DNA of 64,000 nt from Hyaloraphidium curvatum (taxonomy: Eukaryota > Monoblepharomycota > Hyaloraphidiomycetes > Hyaloraphidiales > Hyaloraphidiaceae): contig JAIVFI010000028.1 in the NCBI GenBank assembly GCA_025558095.1, positions 124,001 to 188,000 of the forward strand, written 5' to 3'. Below the pieces are notes generated by a model. That model searched no databases. It was not told where the DNA came from and saw nothing but the letters and a program-made list of their open reading frames with translations. Made by a program: the position numbers and the translations under genes. Positions 9,486 through 17,929 of this stretch are shown piece by piece. Each line of letters starts with the position of its first letter. Within the stretch, counting starts at the first letter, position 1.

Positions 9486-10693
9486 CCGTTCGCGATCTTC
9501 TTTCCATAGTAAAGCAACGAGAATAGACAAAAGAAAGCAACATAATGCAGCTCTTTATCGTCGGAGGTGACCACTGGAGCGACATTCCCGGCTCGAACTG
9601 CTTCCACCCATTCCGGGGCACACCTCCAAACGCCCCTTTTCTCCCACGCTCTCTTCGCGCTGGCACATTCTTGGGTGGCTTCCTCATCCACCCGAGCCAG
9701 CTGTTCTGGGGTCTTTCGCTGGTCAAGCGTCCCGGAACCCCGCTGCGTCTTCTCTTCGTTCTCCTGCAAGCTCCTGCTCTTGTAGTGATTCATCCAGATC
9801 CTGGTCGTCGATCGATTGTGCTCGCGGTATCCTGGCGACTCGAATCTGGTTCCGTGCTCGTCCTCGGACAGCCATCCGGGCTTCAAGACCGTCGAGTGGA
9901 CCCCAAACGATCTCGCACCACGTGGCCGCACCGCAGTTTTGAAGTGCGTCCCCGGGCTCGGCGCACAGCGATCAAAGGCCTCAATGGTACCTTCCCGCGG
10001 GCGATCCCTAATGCGGCGAGGGTTTCCAAAGTTGCGGCGGAACATGCAGAGCTGGCCCGTTCCCGGATTCTCGTACCGCCTCAGGCTGTCCGCGAGCGAC
10101 ACCGAGCCCTCGCCGATCCCATCGAACTCGACGAACTCGTCGGTATCAAGAACAACAATCCATTCGTGTCGCAAGCCGAAAGAGCCCATGCAGATGTCGT
10201 AAGCCATTGCCTGGTTGTGGGCATAGCGCGCGGCGAGCTCCCCGGTCCACGAATAGGGGAGATAGTCAACAATTCCGGATTCCATGTAGCTCCTCAAAAG
10301 CTTCTCCGTCAATGCGCGGCTGGCTGGATCGAAATCGTGGTCCGCGTCGTTGCCCCGGTAGTCGAAAATGTACATCTTGTCCAAACGAGCCAAATGATGG
10401 TGCCAGGCGACCCACTCGAGAAGATCTCTCGATTGGTTCCGCGTCGCGAGACACAGAGCGACCCGTTCCGTGACCGGGCCATGTGGTTGGAAATCGGGGC
10501 GGGGGAAAGCGCCGGGCGGCGAACGGGGAAAGTACCCGTCATGTTCGCGTCCGTGCTCGCGCGACAGCCCCGGTCCGACGCACAGCGTGTAGGTGACCGC
10601 TAGCGCCATGAGCAACGTAGCAAAGACGGTAGGGATTCGAGCTCCGGCCTCCAGCATCTGGCACCCGGGCCATTTGTTTGGATCCCGGGTCAA
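9122..10693 (-). CDS. Glycosyltransferase family 92 (DUF23-type) enzyme, 3' end uncertain
   Basis: Type II membrane protein: one N-terminal hydrophobic segment (about residues 20-40), then a GT92 domain. Signs are VALCLATRNQSRDLLEWVAWH, the acceptor-side IFDYRGNDADHDF, the metal motif VVLDTDEFVEF and the late IWMNHYKSRSLQE with a following K..RG. These enzymes add galactose or related sugars to glycans. The domain is complete by about residue 380. Beyond that the frame simply stays open to 9122 and runs antisense through the last 364 bases of the convergent deacetylase gene. The true stop may lie nearer 9500 or be reached through an unrecognised intron. The start at 10693 is the first ATG of the frame; a second lies 12 codons in. 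Confidence 0.65.
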   Translation of the reverse strand: MTRDPNKWPGCQMLEAGARIPTVFATLLMALAVTYTLCVGPGLSREHGREHDGYFPRSPPGAFPRPDFQPHGPVTERVALCLATRNQSRDLLEWVAWHHHLARLDKMYIFDYRGNDADHDFDPASRALTEKLLRSYMESGIVDYLPYSWTGELAARYAHNQAMAYDICMGSFGLRHEWIVVLDTDEFVEFDGIGEGSVSLADSLRRYENPGTGQLCMFRRNFGNPRRIRDRPREGTIEAFDRCAPSPGTHFKTAVRPRGARSFGVHSTVLKPGWLSEDEHGTRFESPGYREHNRSTTRIWMNHYKSRSLQENEEKTQRGSGTLDQRKTPEQLARVDEEATQECASAKRAWEKRGVWRCAPEWVEAVRAGNVAPVVTSDDKELHYVAFFCLFSLLYYGKKIANGQRAELLRRTMSAGDSPLAVRSMSVVRITTAFSVSPLAGGSTPTLATLDLRERRKRKKATPAPPRATRMTIGATIAATGTEEEEAGADVGGGKPVDVGAAAVLEAVVAVVLDAAVVLAPSK

Positions 10694-10730
10694 CCTGCTT
10701 TGCCACCTGGCCGGCCCCAGCCCATCGCCG

Positions 10731-10802
10731 CGGGCGGGGAATGTAATCCAACACGGAAAATGGACTCGGGCGGGGAATGAAATCCAACACGGAAAATGGA
10801 CT
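10731..10802. repeat. Tandem repeat, two 36-bp units
   Basis: Units at 10731-10766 and 10767-10802 are identical except for one T/A difference. They lie just upstream of the GT92 start codon. Read on the minus strand in another frame they would encode a 12-residue repeat (SPFSVLDFIPRP / SPFSVLDYIPRP), but no gene is evident there, so the repeat may be promoter or leader DNA. Confidence 0.85.
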
Positions 10803-10867
10803 CATCCGTCAGAAATGCTTGACAAATGGCCATTGTATTGCTACCGATGTCGGGAACCGACAGCAGT

Positions 10868-11762
10868 CTACAGCTTGGGCGCCGGCGGGAGAGGGATCGG
10901 AGGAAGAGGTTTGGCAGTCACTGAAGGGAGATCAGCATTCCGACAAGGTAAGGCGGATAACGGAGCCTACCTGGAATGCCGACCCTGTCCACGTTGAGCA
11001 CCGTGGACACGATGGAGTACTGCATGGTCGCCCCGATGAGGTCCATCACGCCCCTTGTTCCCCAGCGTTTCCGGATCCCCTCGAAGGCCTCGTCCGAGAT
11101 CTTGCCGCGGTAGTGCAGGAGCTCCGAGACGAACTTGAAAACCGCGAGCTCCTCGGCGTCCTTCATGGACTTGGGGGGCCCGAGCGAGGGGTGAAGCGAC
11201 ATGCCGCGGAGCTCTTCCAGGATCTCCTTCGGAAGCCCTGCATTCTCCGCCATGATCGCGTGAGCGTACCACTCGAAATCCGCTGAGTAGTAGCGGCCTG
11301 CCATGCAGATCGCGAGCTCGTTCAGGCGACCCGGGATGATGGTCCGGGAAAGAATGTAGTCGTTCATGGAGCTCAGGTGGCGGAAAAGCTCCGGAGAGTG
11401 ACTACGACAAAGCTCAGTATCGATCAGAAAGGACATTACTGCGCGGCATGCTCACAGGTAGGCATTCGTAGGGCCGATGAACCTCCCTCCCTGGTTCTTC
11501 CAAACTTTCTCGGCCAGGCGCTTCGTGTCGTCGAGCGTCTTTCCGGTATGGACGGATTCCTCTCCGATGCCGTCGTGGTTCGCCTTTCCGGTGTCCTTGA
11601 CCACCATCGGCGGGAACCGCTGCCCGAAGGACGGCTCGACCGCGGGGTTGAACAGGTTCCTGTCCACAGTGCTCCTGCGCCGGGAGACACGTCAAAGACG
11701 CGAACAACCGCGCGACCTGCTCAAACTTTGAGCTCCTACCCTGTCTCCTTGCGTTTCGACAT
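10868..11762 (-). CDS. AhpD / carboxymuconolactone-decarboxylase-like protein
   Basis: Four exons are proposed: 11740-11762, 11456-11674, 10971-11401 and 10868-10920; introns 65, 54 and 50 nt; 241 residues. The conserved run is GPTNAYL joined to HSPELFRHLSSMNDYIL, then GRLNELAICMAGRYYSADFEWYAH, the helical core of the CMD/AhpD-like fold. In place of the peroxidatic CxxC of AhpD this protein has no cysteine pair at the matching point, so it is more like the gamma-carboxymuconolactone decarboxylase or uncharacterised branch. The role is unknown: aromatic-lactone breakdown or redox chemistry are candidates. The first exon (MSKRKETG) is tiny, and the start is the least certain part. No membrane segment was seen. 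Confidence 0.7.
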
Positions 11763-11880
11763 GGCTGCGTGATGCCTTGGGAGACGTTTGCTCGAATTCC
11801 CTTGCGCCGCGCGGGAAGACGCGTCTGCAGTCCTCTTCGACGCGTCCTCTTCCTCCTCCTCGTCGCGAGCACGTGTCACA

Positions 11881-12799
11881 ATGGGCTCGGCATCTGCCAA
11901 TGCTCTGGAGCTCTACCACGCGAGCTTTTCCTACTTCTCCACCGTCGCGCGGCTGGCGCTCGCCGAAGCCGGACTCTCCTACCAGTCCCACCTCATCGAC
12001 CTCGTCAAGAACGAGCAGATGGCGCTGGATTATCTGAAGATGAATCCGAACGGCACCGTTCCCACCCTGATTTTCCGTCCGCCGGACGCCGAGGAACGCG
12101 TCTTTGTCGAGAGCCGCGACATCTTGGACTGGTGCGCCGGGCTGAAGCCGATGCTGAACAGCGGCAAGGACGTCGAGGCCTTCGTCGAGCGGTGGTATAA
12201 AGGAGACTTGGCCTACGACGAAGCGACAGGCCCCGCCGCACCGGAAGCCAAGCGGTCCGACCTGGTGAAGAAGTGGGAGGGGCGGGCACAGGAGCTGGAA
12301 AGCGCCTTGGAAAAGGCCAAGGCAGAGGGAGATCTCCATCTCATCGGAGTTCTCGAAGCGAAACGCGACTCGGTGGGCTCGATGCGCAAGGCGTCCGCGA
12401 CGCCAGTTGAGCCCTGCCCCGCAGAACTTCGAGAAGGCGCGCAAGTTCCCCAGCAGGGGTCCGCCGTGGGGCCCGGACAGGGCCGACGCGATGGTCTCGG
12501 AGATCGAGAAGTTCCTGCTCGCGGACGGCAAGGATCCCGCGAAGGACTGGATCTGCGGGCCCGAGTTCAGCAAGGCCGACATCTGCGCCGTGGTCCTCCT
12601 CGATCGGCTCGCCTCGTATGGCTACGAGGGGGTCGTTTGGGGCAACGGTGAGTCTGGCGGTGTTGTTTGACCGGAGATGGGTGCTGGACGCGGCTTTCCA
12701 CCAGGGAAGCACGAACCCGTCGTGCAGTACCTCCGCCGGGTCCGCGCACGGCCGTCCTACCACGAGGGCTTCACGAAATGGGCCAAGAAGGATCATTGA
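11881..12799 (+). CDS. Glutathione S-transferase-like protein
   Basis: Exons 11881-12372, 12425-12647 and 12705-12799; introns 52 and 57 nt; 269 residues. The N-terminal thioredoxin-like half reads LELYHASFSYFSTVARLALA, then NPNGTVPTLIF with the cis-Pro, and ESRDILDW at the glutathione gamma-glutamyl contact. The C-terminal helical half ends in GPEFSKADICAVVLLDRL with the usual N-capping Asp. After splicing, NFEKARKFPSRGPPW follows an inserted Lys/Glu-rich helix (about residues 115-165) that makes the protein longer than a standard 220-residue GST. The N-terminal Ser/Tyr may be catalytic. An upstream in-frame ATG (11788) would add a Ser-rich leader. It converges on the CLC gene 21 bases away. 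Confidence 0.8.
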
Positions 12800-12820
12800 T
12801 GCCGTGTCTTCTGCATTACT

Positions 12821-14932
12821 TCAATCGACATGGCCTTCCTGCTTCTTCGCGTCGGCGGCCGTTTCTGCGTCTGCGCCGGCCGCGCTCCTGGCCTTGCGCT
12901 GGGCCTCCAGCGCGATCTCCTTCAGCTTGTCGTAGACGGGATCCGGGGAAATGGTGTACTTGGCCGACGCCATGCCCACCATCCCCGACAGCAGCACCGG
13001 CAGGATCCACGTCCCGTCCAGGCTCATGGACTCAAGCAGGATGACCGACGCGGTCAGGGGCGACTGCGTGACGCCGCTGAAGTACGCGTTCCCAGTGCAT
13101 ATCACGACGGGCAGCGCGAGGTTGGCCGGCCAGGTCGGGAGGAAGTACCTGCACGCGAGAGTGGCGAAAAGCGCGCCTAGACCGATGCCGGCAGCCATCG
13201 ACGGGGCGAAAATGCCCGAGGGGGCGGTGGAGATGAAGGTGAGGAAGCAGCCCACGAACTTGAGGGGGAAGAGGCTCCAGATCAGGTTCGGGGGCAGGGC
13301 TTGGAAGGGGTCGGGGACGGCCGTCGTGGCGTTGGCGGCCGTCTGCAGGATCTCCCTAGCAAAGACGTAGCCCGGGCCGTAGGCGTACTGCCCGGGGATC
13401 AGACCCAGGAGGGCAATCGCCAGCCCGCACAGGAAGGCGATGGCGTACGGCCGGCGCCGCTGGAACTGCGCGAGGCGGGTGTCCGAGATGGCGAAGAAGC
13501 GGGTCACGGTAAGGGTGAGACGAGCCCAGGCGCCGCCGAGGAAGCCGGCGAGGCAGGAGAAGAAGATGAGGGTGAAGAATAGGTCTGGGTATAAACCGGC
13601 TGCGCCGTTGTTGTATGATTGACTGTGCGCAAGCGACTTTGATTAGGACGGTTCCCCCAGGCAAAGTCATACCAGGCGAGGGGAACCCACTAAACACGGC
13701 CATAGTACAGCCCGTCGGAGTCAAAGGCTTTGGCAACCAGGCCGGATAAGGTGACGGTGATCGGGATGATGGCCTTGTCAACATCGTTGTAGACCTTGCC
13801 GAGCTCCTCTATGGAGAACGTGATCCCGCCAACTGAAGCAACGAGGTGGTTAGCTATCAACGAGGCCGGCAACTTCCACCGACGAATCTCACTCGGAGTC
13901 GTGAAGGCCGCGGCAATGCCCGCCGCCGTGCCCGACATGATGGCGGATCTGTGAGCGAGGGCCGAGAATCCACCCACTGTCGCGACGATGTGCGAGACGG
14001 AGGCGGCGATCTGCGCGGTGGGCCCTTCCCGACCGGCCACGCCTGGCGAACCGACCCATGAGCCCGAGGGCAACGAATCACGGCACCGCCAAAGAGTTCC
14101 CACCTCCTCCGCCGATGATGGCGATCGTGCCGACGAACTTCCACAGCAGGATCCTCGGCGAGACCAGCTTCTCCAACAGCGGCCGCCCCGAGAACCAGTC
14201 CCCCCAGGTGCGCGCCCTCGGCGGGATCACCACGGCCTCGTCCAGCTCGTTCGGCTCCTCCAGCTCCGCCTCGACGAGGACCAGGTGCGCCCTCTGCCGC
14301 GCGTCGAGCTTGTCCAGGTTCACCAGCGCCAGCATGCACTGCGGGATGCCGCTGGCGTGGGACCCCTTGGCGTACTCGGCCGTGATAAATGCGACGCCGC
14401 CAAAGACGCAGGGGGTGATGATGAGCCCGAGGAAGCGGTTGTACCCCGTCGTGACAAAGTCCATGAAGGCGTTGCCGGCGGCTTCGGCGCCGCGGGCCAG
14501 GGCGATGGACCAGAGGGAGATGAGCGGGCCGGCGAGGAGGAACAGGAGGGGCTGGACGGCGGCGAGGATCCGGGAGCGGAGGGAGGCGCGGTGCGGCTCG
14601 GCCGGCTGCGGCACCGTCGCGGGTTTCTCGGCGTCGCCCGTCTTCGGCGTCGAGTTCATGGCGTCGAGCACGTTGGCGTCGAAGAGGGAGCGCATCCCGA
14701 CCGACGTGATTGTTGGCGTGCGCTTCACCAGCACCTGCCCGTTCTCTGGCGGCGCTGCCTCCGGCGGCAGTTCGGCAGGATGTCCATTTGCATCCGGCGC
14801 TAGCGGCGGCGGCGGAGGCTGCTGCACGGCGGCATCCGGTCCGTTCCCGTCCCGAACCGCCGCACCGGCCTGGTCGGCGAGTTCGGGGACCCCGACGCCG
14901 CCATCTGGCACCGGATCGCCGTCCATGGGCAT
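12821..14932 (-). CDS. CLC-type chloride channel/transporter
   Basis: Four exons are proposed: 14104-14932, 13893-14042, 13709-13832 and 12821-13622; 634 residues. The first intron uses an early donor that restores IIGGGG-VAGREGPTAQIAAS, containing the selectivity motif GREGP with the gating glutamate. The second joins FTTP to IGGITFSIEEL. Other CLC marks are ASGIPQ (equivalent of GSGIPE), STAPSGIFAPSMAAGIGLG (GxFxP) and TGNAYFSGVTQSP. The third intron is unsure: the 86-nt GTACTA version keeps the frame but is long, and an attractive GTATGA donor nearby leaves a TAG in frame. The C-terminus stops soon after the last helix, with no CBS domains, unlike fungal Gef1. The Pro-rich N-terminus of about 110 residues is cytosolic. 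The role is Cl- or Cl-/H+ exchange in an internal membrane. Confidence 0.8.
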
Positions 14933-15078
14933 GTAGGATTAAAATGCACTGCTCATCGTTCCTCTCCGCGGCCCGGGTGCGCGGGACAACGGCGATCTTG
15001 CCGCCGTGTTTATCACGGCGCTCGGCGATCAGCCGCGGAACGCGTCGCAAATTATCACCGCCGCCTCCACCGCGCCCG
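14933..15078. promoter_or_regulatory. Bidirectional promoter between CLC and THEP1 genes
   Basis: Only 146 bases separate the two divergent start codons, so both promoters must overlap here. No TATA box was recognised. Confidence 0.45.
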
Positions 15079-15630
15079 ATGGCTTCCAAGCACGCCAAGA
15101 ACATCCTCGTCACCGGCCCGCCCGGCTGCGGCAAGACCACCGCCGTCCGCCGCGCCGCGTCTCTCCTCACGTCGCGGGGCAAGCGCGTCGCGGGGCTCTA
15201 CACCGCGGAGGTGCGCGAGCGCGGGGAACGCGTGGGGTTCGAGATCGTCGGGCTGGGCGGGGGGAGGGCGATGCTGGCCCACGTGAACTGGGAGGGGAAG
15301 GCGCGGGTGGGGAGGTACGGCGTGGATCCGGGGAGCCTTGACGGGGTGCTGGCCGAGGAGCTGGGTCCGCGTCCCGACGGGCACGCGAAGATCGATGCGT
15401 ACGTCGTGGACGAGATCGGAAAGATGGAGGTGCTCTCGCCGCGGTTCGTGGAGGCGGTGGGGCGCGTGCTGGACGGGCCGGTGCCGGTGCTCGCGACGGT
15501 CGGGCAGAAGGGCGGCGGGTTCATCGCCGAGGCGAAGCGACGGCCAGACGTGGCCGTCCTCGAGGTGGACGCGAGGAACAGGGACGGGTTGCCGCAGATC
15601 CTGGCGGACCGCTTGCTGGCTGGAGCGTGA
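15079..15630 (+). CDS. THEP1-type nucleoside triphosphatase (NTPase_1)
   Basis: Intronless, 183 residues, normal length for the family. Walker A is ILVTGPPGCGKTT near the N-terminus. The Walker B/DEIG signature is YVVDEIGKMEVLS, and VPVLATVGQKGGGF is the family sensor region. THEP1 proteins hydrolyse NTPs and dNTPs slowly; the human member is NTPCR, and the physiological role is not settled. The ATG at 15079 directly precedes the P-loop, as in homologues; the longer upstream open frame is Arg/Pro-rich and looks non-coding. No targeting signal was seen. Confidence 0.9.
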   Translation: MASKHAKNILVTGPPGCGKTTAVRRAASLLTSRGKRVAGLYTAEVRERGERVGFEIVGLGGGRAMLAHVNWEGKARVGRYGVDPGSLDGVLAEELGPRPDGHAKIDAYVVDEIGKMEVLSPRFVEAVGRVLDGPVPVLATVGQKGGGFIAEAKRRPDVAVLEVDARNRDGLPQILADRLLAGA

Positions 15631-16004
15631 ACCCCGGCGACTGGCATCGTGGGAATGTAGAGCTGCTGCAGGACTGCTCTTTGTCTCTATCTGATTGTTC
15701 TTGAACAAGTTCGAGACCCAGATCTAGCGAAAGCGGGGAAAGACTGCCTTTGAATTGGCAATGAACGTTCTTTCTCTCCTGCCCGTCCAGCTCGCGCAGC
15801 CGGAGCCCGGATGCGTGTTGCTTCGAAGAATCAAAAGCAGAAACCATGCTCGCTTCCCATTTTCATTTGTGCAGTGGAGTGTGAGCCCGTGGGAAACAAA
15901 GGGGGCGTCCTCGCAGGCTTGCGACGCGGGTCCCACTGCGTTTCGGAGTTTTCTCACTCCCCTTCCCCCGGGTCTCGGTCCACCTCCAGCCGCGAAACTC
16001 CGCC
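15631..16004. other. Intergenic region
   Basis: About 374 bases between two same-strand genes. It is less GC-rich than its flanks (around 15690-15900), as expected for a 3' UTR and promoter. No gene or repeat was recognised. Confidence 0.45.
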
Positions 16005-17666
16005 ATGGCGACGGTGCGCGACTGCCTCGTTGCCTTGGGCGCCACGCCCGAGACGTGGGCCGGCGCGGCGACGGTCGCGGACGAGTTCTCTGCGCTCAAG
16101 CGGCTCTACTTCGCGCGAGTCCTCAAGGCGCACCCCGACAAGGGCGGCGACCCGGCGGCGTTCCGGACGCTGCAGGAGGCGTGGGAGTCGCTGCGCGCGC
16201 TGTACGACGGCGGCGGCGTGAACCCGGCCGGCTTCGGGCACTACTGGGGCGCGGGGGCGCGGGAGGCCGCGGGACCCGGCACAGGCACCCGCGCCGCCGG
16301 CGAGCGCCCGTCGTGGGAGTGGTACGCAGAGGCGGCGGCCGAGGAGATGCCGGGGTACAAGGTCGAGCCGGCAAAGAGCGGGCGGAGCAGGTGCCAGGCC
16401 GGCAAGGGCGCCGTGCGGCACGACGACCCCGGCATCGGGAAGGGCGAGGTGCGCTGCGGCTGGCTCGACAAGGTGTCGGGCGGCTACGGCAGGTGGACGC
16501 ACCTGGGCTGCTGGCGCGTGCCGGCCACGGTGTGGCTCGGCCTGCCCAAGCCGGGAACCCCCGGCGCGACGCCCCAGGCCTTCGAGCAAGCGCTGCTTTC
16601 GATGGGCAGCGTCACCCTCACCGGCTTCGCCCAGCTCGACGCCGAGCAGCGGGCCGAGGTCGTCGCGCACTGCTCGAACCCGGACAACTGGGCGCAGAGG
16701 GGAAAGGTCATGGACGCGCTGGGCATCGAGAAGCCGGCCAAGAAGGGCAAGGGCAAGCCGCGCGCCGCCAAGAAGGCCAAGGTCGAGCCCGAGCCCGAAG
16801 ACGAGCAGGACGAGGACGAGGCGTACGAGGAAGCTCCCAAGCCCGTGCCGAAGGCCAAGGCTGCCCGCGGGAGGGCCAAGCCTGCGCGCGGCAGGGCCAA
16901 GCCCGCGCCTGCCGACGACGCCGAGTTCGAGCCGACGCCGATGAAGCAGGAGCCGACGTTCGTCAAGGCCGAGTTCGTCAAGACCGAGGCGTTCCTCGAG
17001 ACCGAGACCTTTGTCAAATCTGAGCCCGCCGCCCCCGCCGAAACCGCCTGGACCGCCTCCTGGGAATCCACCTCCCTCGTCACCGCCCCGCAGTCGCACT
17101 CGGCCGCCCTCGTCCGCACCGCCGGCTTCGCCTCTGGCTCCTCGGGCGGCGCTGGCACCCAGTTGGTGCTCCCCCGCCCGGGCGTCGGCAACGCAATCGC
17201 GGGCGCCTTTGCCGGGCAGACCTTCGTGCTCACGGGCATCTTCCCCGAGGTCGGCGGCGGCGCCGGGCTGGACCTCGGCAAGGGCCGCACGCGCGCCTTC
17301 ATCGAGAGCTTCGGCGGCCGCGTCACGGGATCCGTCTCGGGCAAGACGACCTACCTCGTCGTCGGCAAGGAACCCGGGTACTCCAAGGTGTCTCAGGCCG
17401 AGGGCAAGGGCGTGGCGACGGTCGACCTGGCGGCGCTGCTCAAGGCGGTGGAGGAGCCCAAGCACCTGGCCGTCGCGCCGGCCCCGGCGATCGGGGCGTG
17501 GAGCAGCGGGTACAGGGGCAACGGGCTGGGGAACCTGATCGCCGGGCCGGGGTACAGGGCGCAGATCGAGTACGGCGCGAGGGCCGTGAACGAGCCGGCG
17601 CCGAGGAAGAAGGCGGCGCCCAAGCGCAAGCGCCGGGCGGGGGAGGACGGGGAGGACTACGAGTGA
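16005..17666 (+). CDS. Nuclear J-domain / zf-PARP / BRCT protein
   Basis: Single exon, 553 residues, with an unusual domain string. Residues 1-70 form a J-like domain with the HPD motif at 43-45 (HPDKGGDPAAFRTLQEAW). Residues about 119-172 match a PARP-type DNA-nick zinc finger: YKVEPAKSGRSRC, then KGEVRCGW and WTHLGCW. The second Cys of the usual CxxC is missing, so zinc binding is in doubt. A basic/acidic linker follows with KKGKGKPRAAKKAK and AKPARGRAKP repeats. Residues 314-341 hold four SUMO-consensus sites (MKQE, VKAE, VKTE, VKSE). A BRCT domain spans about 402-485 (FVLTGIFPEVGG, FIESFGGRVTGSVSGKTTYLV), closest in feel to RFC1 and ligase BRCTs. The C-terminus is basic (KKAAPKRKRR), a likely nuclear signal. 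A DNA-strand-break or replication-linked co-chaperone is inferred. Confidence 0.8.
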   Translation: MATVRDCLVALGATPETWAGAATVADEFSALKRLYFARVLKAHPDKGGDPAAFRTLQEAWESLRALYDGGGVNPAGFGHYWGAGAREAAGPGTGTRAAGERPSWEWYAEAAAEEMPGYKVEPAKSGRSRCQAGKGAVRHDDPGIGKGEVRCGWLDKVSGGYGRWTHLGCWRVPATVWLGLPKPGTPGATPQAFEQALLSMGSVTLTGFAQLDAEQRAEVVAHCSNPDNWAQRGKVMDALGIEKPAKKGKGKPRAAKKAKVEPEPEDEQDEDEAYEEAPKPVPKAKAARGRAKPARGRAKPAPADDAEFEPTPMKQEPTFVKAEFVKTEAFLETETFVKSEPAAPAETAWTASWESTSLVTAPQSHSAALVRTAGFASGSSGGAGTQLVLPRPGVGNAIAGAFAGQTFVLTGIFPEVGGGAGLDLGKGRTRAFIESFGGRVTGSVSGKTTYLVVGKEPGYSKVSQAEGKGVATVDLAALLKAVEEPKHLAVAPAPAIGAWSSGYRGNGLGNLIAGPGYRAQIEYGARAVNEPAPRKKAAPKRKRRAGEDGEDYE

Positions 17667-17929
17667 GGCAGGGGCTGCTGGTGCACGGACTGCTGGATCA
17701 CGGACGTGGGTGCGGAGGATGATTGCGCGGTTTGGCGCGGAGGTGGAGATCGGTTGAGGGGAGGGTGTCTTCGGACTTGGGAGGAGGATGGACATTCGAC
17801 TGTCTCGCAGGACAATTGCAGCTTCTGGCTGGCAGAGGATTACGGAGTTTAGATCTTAGTCACGACGATTTCGAGCTTGCATCACATCTTTGATTCTCTG
17901 AAAACGCTGCCTGGCTCCAGGTGCGCACG

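Noticed and set aside
11881-12799. GST-like gene as the missing maleylpyruvate isomerase
   Set aside because: It lies 19 kb from the gentisate genes and has an extra helix and no zeta-class SSC signature; kept only as a remote possibility.
15954-17795. 613-codon minus-strand open frame
   Set aside because: Antisense shadow of the J/zf-PARP/BRCT gene; composition is Arg/Gly/Leu-biased with no domain.
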